Source: an uncultured Eubacteriales bacterium (GTDB lineage Bacteria > Bacillota > Clostridia > Oscillospirales > Acutalibacteraceae). Taken from it: a DNA stretch of 6,020 bases. The stretch is taken from assembly GCA_900319655.1 (NCBI GenBank), contig ONPH01000079.1, forward strand, positions 1 to 6,020. The letters run 5' to 3'. Numbering within the stretch: position 1 is the stretch's first letter; every line of letters begins with the position of its first letter. Below the pieces are notes generated by a model. The model was not told the DNA's origin. It saw only the letters and a list, made by a program, of their open reading frames with translations, and searched no databases. Shown in pieces: positions 1-5,101 of the stretch. The position numbers and the translations under genes are program-made.

Positions 1-104
1 ACCTCGGTCTTTTGGTCGTCGGTCATATTTCTGAAGCTTTCGGCTGACCTCGGCTGTTGGGCAAGCGCCATTGTAAAGCTTAAAGGCATATTGTAAATAT
101 ACAT
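1..104 (-). CDS. Small conserved-looking protein, N-terminal part (runs off left edge)
   Basis: The minus strand is open from an ATG at 104-102 to the window edge, giving 34 codons that begin MYIYNMPLSF and continue TMALAQQPRSAESF. The pattern of a short hydrophobic start, then MALAQxP, then a polar helix ending MTDDQKTE resembles small uncharacterised clostridial proteins that I recall having an alternating helical N-terminus; this is recollection, not a search. The start was chosen because GAGGTG at 114-109 (minus strand) sits 6 nt from this ATG when measured from GAGG, while the next in-frame ATG (89-87) is too far from it. It is transcribed divergently from the membrane protein at 240. 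I could not identify a convincing promoter for it. Function unknown; the C-terminus is not in the window. Confidence 0.68.
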   Translation of the reverse strand, partial: MYIYNMPLSFTMALAQQPRSAESFRNMTDDQKTE

Positions 105-108
105 AACC

Positions 109-114
109 CACCTC
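109..114 (-). promoter_or_regulatory. Ribosome binding site of the minus-strand small protein
   Basis: On the minus strand the sequence is GAGGTG, a direct match to the anti-SD complement, placed correctly for the ATG at 104-102. It decides between that ATG and the in-frame ATG 15 nt downstream. Confidence 0.6.
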
Positions 115-162
115 GAAAAATAGTGCTATTATTAGTATGCGGCGGTGCGTATAAAATATGTA

Positions 163-191
163 TTGACATTCGTTTTGCGTGATGATAAAAT
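163..191 (+). promoter_or_regulatory. SigA-type promoter of the membrane protein gene
   Basis: A perfect -35 TTGACA lies at 163-168, followed by a 17-nt spacer and a -10 TAAAAT at 186-191 with an upstream TGA (183-185) that makes it an extended -10. This is the best promoter in the window. Transcription would begin near 197, giving a leader of about 40 nt before the ATG at 240. Confidence 0.8.
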
Positions 192-223
192 TATAAATTG
201 AGAGAATTTTGATATTTATAATT
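189..223. repeat. 10-bp perfect inverted repeat over the promoter -10 and start region
   Basis: AATTATAAAT at 189-198 is the exact reverse complement of ATTTATAATT at 214-223, separated by 15 nt. The left arm overlaps the end of the -10 box and the right arm lies in the leader, so it could be a repressor operator. A second nested dyad, AGAATT (203-208) with AATTCT (220-225), ends just before the ribosome site GAGGG (228-232). The arms of the longer dyad are purely A/T, so chance is a real alternative. Confidence 0.4.
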
Positions 224-239
224 CTGTGAGGGAAATATA

Positions 240-1412
240 ATGAACCATGCAAATCCTATAAAACAAAGGTCGAAGTACTCAAACACTTGCAGAGTGCTGA
301 CGATAATTTTCTTCGTGCTTCACTGTGTGATGTTTATCTTTCTGTTCCACCAGCAGTATTACCACGGAACTAACGGATTTATGTCCGATATGCTCATGCA
401 CATTGAGTTTTTCAAGACCGGCAAAAACCTATACAGTCTTACGTATGTATGCCTCGGTCTGCTCAATATGCTCCCAAATCCCGGCGACTGCATAGCGGTT
501 TATCAGACGGCGCTTTTGCTGCTCGGAGTTTTTGCAACCAAAAAGCTTTTGCAGTTTTTAATGCCGCACAAGGACAAGTGGATTGTCTGGGTTTACGCCT
601 GGATGTGCAATATGTTCTTCAAGATTATCATTCCGCTCATTCCGTTTGTCGGCACATTCCGCTACGAGGTTATCCTCAACTTTAACGTCTACCACAACCC
701 AACCTATATCGCGATGAAGCCCTTTGCGATTTTGTCGGTTTACTACTTCCTGACGTTTATCAAGACCTACCACACCAAGCGTATCAGCGTTAAACAATGG
801 CTGATTTTCACAGGGCTTATGCTCCTTACCACGGCGTTTAAGCCGAACTTTATCGTCGGCTTTTCACTCGCGGTACTATGTGTGCTGATAATTGATTTCT
901 TCAGGCACAAAGGCAAAAATATCCTGAATTACATCATTGTCGGCACGGCGGTTTTGCCGAGTATCGGACTGACTTTGTTCCAGCAGAGCAAGGTTTTCGA
1001 CGACTCCTCGCACCTGAGAATAGGCTTTATGACGGCGCTTAACGCGATGAACCAGTATTCGCTGATTACGATTTTCCTGTCTATGGTCTTTCCTCTCGCT
1101 ATTTTGGCTTACTGCTTCAGGGACGTTGTAAAGGATAAGTTTTACGCCTTTGGAGTTTTGCAGATGGTCACAAACCTCGCGATTACCTTCTTTGTTTACG
1201 AGGACGGCTGGAGGCTTAACCACGGCAATTTCCTTTGGTCGTCGTACTTCGCGGTCGGAATTTTCTGCGCGGTTTCGATGTATAAGCACAACAAGCTCGT
1301 CGAAAAGAACAACAAGGGCGCGGTTATAATTACCTCGGCAATCCTCGGCGCTCACGTTATGGGCTGGCTGAACTATGTGTTTGACTTGCTCAACGGCGGC
1401 AGACCGTTTTAA
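240..1412 (+). CDS. Polytopic membrane protein, possible GT-C-type glycosyltransferase
   Basis: The 390-residue product is hydrophobic throughout, with about nine or ten likely membrane segments. The first spans roughly residues 19-37 after a basic, positive-inside N-terminus. The loop after it carries S49-D50, H54 and E56 (SDMLMHIEF). An acidic residue in the first outer loop is typical of GT-C glycosyltransferases, which use a lipid-linked sugar donor. Other motif-like stretches are YHNPT at 151-155, followed by MKPF, and KPNF at 201-204. The start is supported by GAGGG at 228-232, 7 nt before the ATG, and by the promoter at 163-191. It is probably monocistronic, since the next gene has its own -10 box and the gap is 168 nt. 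The glycosyltransferase idea is inferred from topology and loop residues only; a flippase-like or O-antigen-ligase-like role is not excluded. It is a complete, intact reading frame with no frameshift. Confidence 0.85.
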   Translation: MNHANPIKQRSKYSNTCRVLTIIFFVLHCVMFIFLFHQQYYHGTNGFMSDMLMHIEFFKTGKNLYSLTYVCLGLLNMLPNPGDCIAVYQTALLLLGVFATKKLLQFLMPHKDKWIVWVYAWMCNMFFKIIIPLIPFVGTFRYEVILNFNVYHNPTYIAMKPFAILSVYYFLTFIKTYHTKRISVKQWLIFTGLMLLTTAFKPNFIVGFSLAVLCVLIIDFFRHKGKNILNYIIVGTAVLPSIGLTLFQQSKVFDDSSHLRIGFMTALNAMNQYSLITIFLSMVFPLAILAYCFRDVVKDKFYAFGVLQMVTNLAITFFVYEDGWRLNHGNFLWSSYFAVGIFCAVSMYKHNKLVEKNNKGAVIITSAILGAHVMGWLNYVFDLLNGGRPF

Positions 1413-1423
1413 GTCGAACAAAC

Positions 1424-1438
1424 GTGAAACAAATTCAC
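1424..1438 (+). other. Weak hairpin after the membrane protein gene
   Basis: GTGAA (1424-1428) pairs perfectly with TTCAC (1434-1438) around a 5-nt loop, 11 nt after the stop codon. The stem is short and has no U-tract behind it, so it is at best a poor terminator or an RNA 3'-end stabiliser. A second, purely A/T dyad, AATAAAA-G-TTTTATT, follows at 1473-1487. No strong terminator is visible between this gene and the next. Confidence 0.25.
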
Positions 1439-1537
1439 AAAGAATTCTCAAAATACAATACAATTTCCGAAAAATAAAAGTTTTATTATTTAAAATATAA
1501 AAATTTTGTCATTTATATATTATTATTGATTTTTCTG

Positions 1538-1546
1538 TGTTATAAT
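1538..1546 (+). promoter_or_regulatory. Extended -10 promoter of the lipoprotein-DHHW operon
   Basis: A perfect TATAAT at 1541-1546 is preceded by TGT (1538-1540), the TGn extension. No good -35 box lies at 16-18 nt, which extended -10 promoters tolerate. The upstream stretch 1490-1530 is very A/T-rich and could act as an UP-like element. The box contains the ATG at 1545, which rules that ATG out as the start of the following gene. Confidence 0.65.
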
Positions 1547-1565
1547 GATATCGCAAAAAATATGT

Positions 1566-1572
1566 AAAGGGG
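1566..1572 (+). promoter_or_regulatory. Ribosome binding site of the lipoprotein gene
   Basis: AAAGGGG ends 8 nt before the ATG at 1581. It decides the start: the longer in-frame ATG at 1545 has no ribosome site and overlaps the -10 box. Confidence 0.7.
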
Positions 1573-1580
1573 ATACCAAT

Positions 1581-2051
1581 ATGAAAAGAATTATTACAGC
1601 TACAATGGCAGCGCTTATCCTTGTACTCGCTTTTGCGGGCTGCGGCGGAAGTTCTGTTGACCTCAAAAAGGTTATGACAGACGTTAACGCAAAGTACAGC
1701 GACGCTACGGGCGGACTTAAGGAGCTCAAAGAGGTTGCCGACCTCGATAAATACTACTCAATTGCCGAAAAGGACGTTAAGCAGTTCGCTGCCGAGATTA
1801 ATCCCGACACCTCGTCCGCACCTGTTGAGATTGTACTTGTAGAGGCTGTTGACAAGACCGCTTCCGACAGCGTTAAAAAGGCGCTCGACGCAAGATACCA
1901 GTCAATTTACAGCACCTATTCTTCATACAGCGCAGACCAGGTTGAGCTTGTTAAAAAGTGCAAGGTTACCCAGAACGGCAACTTTGTAACACTGGTAGTT
2001 GCAAGCGACTACGACGGCATTATGGAGATTGTTAATAACGCGATTAAATAA
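1581..2051 (+). CDS. DUF4358-like lipoprotein
   Basis: The product is 156 residues. It begins with a lipoprotein signal peptide: K2-R3, a hydrophobic core at about 4-19, and a lipobox F18-A19-G20-C21, so it should be cut before C21, lipidated, and held on the outer face of the membrane. The mature part, from about residue 30 onward, has the layout I associate with DUF4358: a DLxKYYS segment, then EIVLVEAVD, a helical stretch DSVKKALDARYQ followed by YSSYSADQ, and a final strand NGNFVTLVVASD. The family has no established biochemical role that I know of, and its members often occur beside DHHW and MBOAT acyltransferase genes. Here a DHHW gene follows after 47 nt with no terminator or new promoter between, so the two are probably one transcript. 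The start at 1581 is supported by the ribosome site and by the clean signal peptide. Family assignment is by pattern memory. Confidence 0.85.
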   Translation: MKRIITATMAALILVLAFAGCGGSSVDLKKVMTDVNAKYSDATGGLKELKEVADLDKYYSIAEKDVKQFAAEINPDTSSAPVEIVLVEAVDKTASDSVKKALDARYQSIYSTYSSYSADQVELVKKCKVTQNGNFVTLVVASDYDGIMEIVNNAIK

Positions 2052-2085
2052 TCAAAAATAACGTGCTTGCACAATAATTTTATTT

Positions 2086-2090
2086 TAGGG
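2086..2090 (+). promoter_or_regulatory. Ribosome binding site for the GTG start of the DHHW gene
   Basis: TAGGG ends 8 nt before GTG at 2099-2101. It supports the non-ATG start. No other in-frame start lies before the membrane segment that the protein needs. Confidence 0.55.
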
Positions 2091-2098
2091 TAAACACA

Positions 2099-3301
2099 GT
2101 GGATAAATACGATTTAGATAATTTTGATTACGACAGATACAAGCAAAGGGCGGTTCAGAGCAACCGTAACCGCAAAAACAGAAAGACTTACAGGAAAAGA
2201 ACAAGGAACAGAATTATAATTGTTTCAGTCTTTATTCTTCTTGTAATTCTTGTTGTTGTGCTTATAACTTCGTGCACCAATATGCTCTGCGGCAGTAAGG
2301 ACGACAAGGCTAAGGAAGCCGCGGCTATGCAGACTGCGACCGAAACTCAGGTTCCCACGACCGAGCCTGCGCGCGAGTTCACCTTTAACAAGCCTGCTAT
2401 CAAGGATGACGGAAAGTCAACCGGTATGAACGACGGTGGATTGTATGTGTGGAACAAGCAGGCGTTTGAGCTGTTCTTCGGTACCGACGTTATGGCGCAG
2501 AGGTACGCCGAGCTTATGAATAAGGCGGCGGACGGCCTCGGAGCTTCGGTAAAGACCTATTCGCTTGTAGCTCCCAACCATACCGAGTTCGGACTTCCCG
2601 ACAGGCTTAAAAACTCCGACGGCGGAGCAAATACCCAGCCCCAGGACGAGTATGTAAAGGCGGCTTACGACGCGATGAATAAAAACGTAATTCCCGTTAA
2701 CGCTTACAACAAGCTCTCCGAGCACTGCAACGATTACGTTTATTTCAGCTCAGACCACCACTGGACGGGCTTGGGCGCTTATTACGCCTACACCGCGTTT
2801 GCCGAGCAGGCAAAGCTTCCGGTGCTCAATCTTTCAAGCTGTACCGAAACAAAAATCGAGGGCTTTAACGGCACTTTCTCAGGTATGGCTTCAACCGAGC
2901 TCAACAAGGATACCGTCTCTTACTGGAAACTGCCGTACGAGGTCAAGAACACAATCACTAACTCAAACGGCGAGGAGCTTGAGGTCGACAGCCCCTACTA
3001 CGACGGCGCTGACGGCTACGGCGTATTTATCTACGGCGATAACCCGATTGAGGTGTTAAAGAGCAGCAGTCCTTCCGCCAACGGCGAAAAGGTCGCTATT
3101 ATCCACGAGAGCTACGGCAACGCGTTTGTTCCGTACCTGACCTACAATTTCAGCGAGGTTTACTCAATCGACTTCAGAAGCTGGAGCGGAAGCCTCAAAA
3201 CCTTCTGCCAGCAAAAGGGAATTACAAACGTAATCTTCCTGAACGGAGTTATGAGCTCTGCAACTCAGGTTCAGCTCGACTCTATCGAGAGTATTCTTTA
3301 A
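2099..3301 (+). CDS. DHHW-family SGNH/AlgX-like membrane-anchored protein
   Basis: The 400-residue product starts at GTG. Residues 1-38 form a cytoplasmic tail, first acidic/tyrosine-rich (DYDRY), then strongly basic. Residues 39-57 form one membrane segment, followed by a polar Thr/Ala/Glu-rich linker to about 100 and an extracytoplasmic domain to the end. The domain carries the signature D219-H220-H221-W222-T223 and a later H336-E337-S338-Y339-G340-N341 block followed by AFVPYL. In AlgX/AlgJ-type SGNH enzymes an Asp-x-His pair and a downstream Ser form the catalytic triad, so D219, H221 (or H220) and S338 are the likely equivalents. VAPNHTE at 157-163 is another conserved-looking strand end. 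Relatives transfer or remove acetyl groups on exopolysaccharide and usually sit next to an MBOAT acyltransferase; none is seen here. The membrane segment ends I56-T57-S58-C59, a lipobox match, so lipidation is possible. The DUF4358-like lipoprotein is just upstream and a strong terminator follows. Confidence 0.88.
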   Translation: MDKYDLDNFDYDRYKQRAVQSNRNRKNRKTYRKRTRNRIIIVSVFILLVILVVVLITSCTNMLCGSKDDKAKEAAAMQTATETQVPTTEPAREFTFNKPAIKDDGKSTGMNDGGLYVWNKQAFELFFGTDVMAQRYAELMNKAADGLGASVKTYSLVAPNHTEFGLPDRLKNSDGGANTQPQDEYVKAAYDAMNKNVIPVNAYNKLSEHCNDYVYFSSDHHWTGLGAYYAYTAFAEQAKLPVLNLSSCTETKIEGFNGTFSGMASTELNKDTVSYWKLPYEVKNTITNSNGEELEVDSPYYDGADGYGVFIYGDNPIEVLKSSSPSANGEKVAIIHESYGNAFVPYLTYNFSEVYSIDFRSWSGSLKTFCQQKGITNVIFLNGVMSSATQVQLDSIESIL

Positions 3302-3304
3302 GAC

Positions 3305-3340
3305 AAAAGCCTTTTGACTATCCGGTCAGAAGGCTTTTTT
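3305..3340 (+). terminator. Rho-independent terminator after the DHHW gene
   Basis: A 14-bp stem (3305-3318 with 3325-3338, one T-G wobble at 3314/3329) encloses the 6-nt loop TATCCG. The 3' arm runs into six T residues at 3335-3340. It begins 4 nt after the DHHW stop codon and ends the lipoprotein-DHHW transcript. The arms also begin with A residues that pair with the T-tract, so it may work partly from the opposite strand. Confidence 0.93.
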
Positions 3341-3380
3341 AGTGATTTGCATTTAGTCCATTCCTTTTTTTAAGAAATTG

Positions 3381-3389
3381 TGCTATAAT
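3381..3389 (+). promoter_or_regulatory. Extended -10 promoter of the ttcA-tcdA operon
   Basis: TGC (3381-3383) directly precedes a perfect TATAAT at 3384-3389. The -35 position at 17-nt spacing (3361-3366, TTCCTT) is a poor match. Transcription would start near 3396, leaving a leader of about 20 nt that contains only the ribosome site GGAG (3407-3410), 6 nt before the ATG. Confidence 0.75.
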
Positions 3390-3416
3390 CATACCATCAC
3401 CTAAACGGAGCTTAAT

Positions 3417-4271
3417 ATGAACGACGATTTAACCCTCTGCCAAAAAGCAGAGAGAAGCATTACAAAAAAATACCGCAAGCAGATTTGGAACAAGTTTATT
3501 ATGGCGGTCAAGGAATACGAGCTGATTAAAGAGGGAGACAAAATTGCCGTCTGTATCTCGGGCGGAAAGGACTCTATGCTCCTTGCAAAGCTTATGCAGC
3601 TTTTGCTCAGGTACAGCGATTTTGACTTTGAGCTTGTTTACCTCGTAATGGATCCCGGCTACAGCGCCGAAAACCGCGCTCAAATTGAAAATAACGCAAG
3701 TCTGCTCGAAATCCCCGTGACGGTTTTTGAGACGGATATTTTCAGCGTTACGGATAAAGCCGACCGCTACCCCTGCTACCTCTGCGCAAAAATGCGCCGC
3801 GGTCATTTGTACAATAAGGCGAAGTCGCTCGGCTGTAATAAAATCGCGCTCGGGCACCACTTTTCCGACGTGATAGAAACCACAGTGATGGCTATGTTTT
3901 ACGGCGCTCAGCTTCAGGCTATGCCGCCGAAGCTCCACAGCACAAACTTTGAGGGAATGGAGCTTATCCGCCCGATGTACTGCATACACGAGGATGATAT
4001 AATTCGTTGGAAGAATTATAACAACCTGGAATTTTTGCGGTGCGCCTGCCGTATGACCGAGGGCTTTGACGGAGAGAGCAGACTTTCAAGCGGTAAACGG
4101 CAGGAGGTAAAGGACTTGATTAAAAACCTTAAAAAGGACAATCCGAATATCGAGAAAAATATTTTTAACAGCATTCACCACCTGCATTTTGACACCTTCC
4201 CCGGGTACAAAACAAACGGCGAAACGCACAGCTTTTTGGAGCGTTACGACAGAAAGGAAAACAATGGATAA
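3417..4271 (+). CDS. ttcA: TtcA-like tRNA 2-thiocytidine synthetase (PP-loop, Fe-S)
   Basis: The 284-residue product carries the PP-loop S48-G49-G50-K51-D52-S53 near the N-terminus, which binds ATP to adenylate the target base. Next come C120-x-x-C123 followed by AKMRRGHLY, then IALGHHFSD (G146-H147-H148, D151), MFYGAQLQAMPPKL at 160-173, IRPM at 185-188, and a C-terminal cysteine pair C209-x-C211. This order matches TtcA, which thiolates C32 of tRNA in the cytoplasm using a [4Fe-4S] cluster held by three Cys; C120, C123 and C209 (or C211) are the likely ligands. E. coli TtcA is somewhat longer (about 311 residues) and has CxxC at the second site, where this protein has CxC. A TtuA-type or other PP-loop thiolase is the main alternative. 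GGAG stands 6 nt before the ATG. Its last 8 nt overlap the start of the tcdA homologue. Confidence 0.88.
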   Translation: MNDDLTLCQKAERSITKKYRKQIWNKFIMAVKEYELIKEGDKIAVCISGGKDSMLLAKLMQLLLRYSDFDFELVYLVMDPGYSAENRAQIENNASLLEIPVTVFETDIFSVTDKADRYPCYLCAKMRRGHLYNKAKSLGCNKIALGHHFSDVIETTVMAMFYGAQLQAMPPKLHSTNFEGMELIRPMYCIHEDDIIRWKNYNNLEFLRCACRMTEGFDGESRLSSGKRQEVKDLIKNLKKDNPNIEKNIFNSIHHLHFDTFPGYKTNGETHSFLERYDRKENNG

Positions 4272-4977
4272 CCGTTTTCAGAGAACAGAGCTTTTGCTCG
4301 GAGATAAAGCTATGGAAAAACTAAAATCCGCGCGAATTGCCGTGTTCGGCGTAGGCGGAGTCGGCGGTTACGCGGTTGAAGCGCTTGCGCGAAGCGGAGT
4401 GGGAGCGCTTGACCTGATAGACAGCGATAAGGTCGTGCTGTCGAACATCAACCGCCAAATTATCGCGACGTCCGACACCGTCGGAGAGTACAAGGTCGAG
4501 GTGGCAAAGTCGAGGGTTTTAAGCATAAATCCTGACTGTAAAGTTAATATATATAAGATGTTCTACCTGCCCGAAACCGCTGACAGCTTTGATTTTACGC
4601 AGTACGATTATGTAATCGACGCGGTCGATACCGTCAAGGCGAAGCTAAGCCTGATTGAGAGCGCAAAAGCGGCAAATACGCCGATAATCTGCGCTATGGG
4701 CGCAGGAAATAAGCTCGACCCGACGATGTTCGAGGTCAGCGATATTTACAAAACCTCTGTTTGTCCGCTCGCGAGGGTAATGCGCACCGAATGCCGTAAG
4801 CGCGGAATAAAAAGCCTAAAGGTTGTCTATTCCAAGGAACCGCCCAAGCGCCCCGTCCGCCCTGTAGATCCCGATAACCCCAACCGCCGTGATACCCCTG
4901 CGTCGGTAGCCTTCGTCCCGTCGGTAGCAGGATTAATTATCGCAGGAGAGGTTGTTAAGGATTTTGTTGAGAGTTGA
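4264..4977 (+). CDS. tcdA: TcdA-like tRNA threonylcarbamoyladenosine dehydratase (ThiF/E1 family)
   Basis: The 237-residue product is an E1-like adenylating protein that should convert t6A37 in tRNA to its cyclic form ct6A in an ATP-dependent reaction in the cytoplasm. The Rossmann nucleotide loop is GVGGVG at 29-34, followed by D54, the NINRQ block at 61-65 with the Arg typical of the family, K77, DAVDT at 119-123, and MGAGNKLDPT at 145-154. The end has SVAFVPSVAGLIIAGEVVKD, a hallmark of the TcdA/YgdL group; no zinc CxxC pair is present, unlike MoeB/ThiF. It is about 30 residues shorter than E. coli TcdA. I chose ATG 4264 because AAAGGA (4253-4258) lies 5 nt upstream and the family begins with a short xxRFxRTxLLxG segment; the in-frame ATG at 4189 lies within ttcA. 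It overlaps the ttcA end by 8 nt, which suggests coupled translation. HesA/MoeB-like activity is a less likely alternative. Confidence 0.93.
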   Translation: MDNRFQRTELLLGDKAMEKLKSARIAVFGVGGVGGYAVEALARSGVGALDLIDSDKVVLSNINRQIIATSDTVGEYKVEVAKSRVLSINPDCKVNIYKMFYLPETADSFDFTQYDYVIDAVDTVKAKLSLIESAKAANTPIICAMGAGNKLDPTMFEVSDIYKTSVCPLARVMRTECRKRGIKSLKVVYSKEPPKRPVRPVDPDNPNRRDTPASVAFVPSVAGLIIAGEVVKDFVES

Positions 4978-4996
4978 GAGTTTAGAGTTAAGAGTT
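4969..4996 (+). repeat. Four tandem heptamers (NAGAGTT) across the tcdA stop codon
   Basis: The units are GAGAGTT, GAGAGTT, TAGAGTT and AAGAGTT, differing only in the first base. The first unit supplies the last two sense codons of tcdA, and the TGA stop (4975-4977) spans the junction of units one and two. Similar heptanucleotide arrays occur scattered in many bacterial genomes; their role is unknown. Copies after the stop can change number without altering the protein. Confidence 0.75.
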
Positions 4997-5063
4997 TAAT
5001 GAATATAGCCATAATAAGAATTTAATTCCGAAAAATATTTGTCTTTTAATATTTTGAAAAATG

Positions 5064-5072
5064 TGGTATACT
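5064..5072 (+). promoter_or_regulatory. Extended -10 promoter of the YfmF-like gene
   Basis: TGG (5064-5066) precedes TATACT at 5067-5072, one base from consensus. TTTTAA at 5044-5049 with a 17-nt spacer is a weak -35. The predicted leader is about 20 nt. The promoter implies the gene is transcribed separately from ttcA-tcdA, although no strong terminator separates them. Confidence 0.65.
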
Positions 5073-5101
5073 AAACCATATATGTATTTGGAGATGATGT
5101 G

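Noticed and set aside
876..1463. Long minus-strand open frame (195 codons) opposite the membrane protein gene.
   Set aside because: It is an antisense shadow: it has no ribosome site, its composition follows from the plus-strand codons, and the plus-strand protein has clear membrane segments, promoter and ribosome site.
1545..1580. Upstream in-frame ATG extending the lipoprotein by 12 residues.
   Set aside because: It overlaps the TATAAT box, lacks a ribosome site and would bury the signal peptide behind a polar extension.
2063..2072. GTGC-TT-GCAC palindrome in the gap between the lipoprotein and DHHW genes.
   Set aside because: A 4-bp stem with a 2-nt loop cannot fold well and lacks a U-tract; it is not a terminator or convincing processing site.
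3429..3989. Minus-strand open frame of 186 codons opposite ttcA.
   Set aside because: It is antisense to the PP-loop and cysteine motifs of ttcA and shows no start signals or recognisable domain.
4827..5012. Minus-strand frame containing TLNSQLS, as often annotated as a tiny protein.
   Set aside because: It is produced by translating the heptamer repeat and the antisense of tcdA; no start signals support it.
1465..5037. Shared 12-mer TTCCGAAAAATA in two intergenic regions (1465-1476 and 5026-5037), with a related CGAAAAATA at 114-122, each upstream of a promoter.
   Set aside because: About one such 12-mer match is expected by chance in a window of this size, more in A/T-rich DNA; distances to the promoters differ (about 65 and 30 nt), and no dyad symmetry is present.
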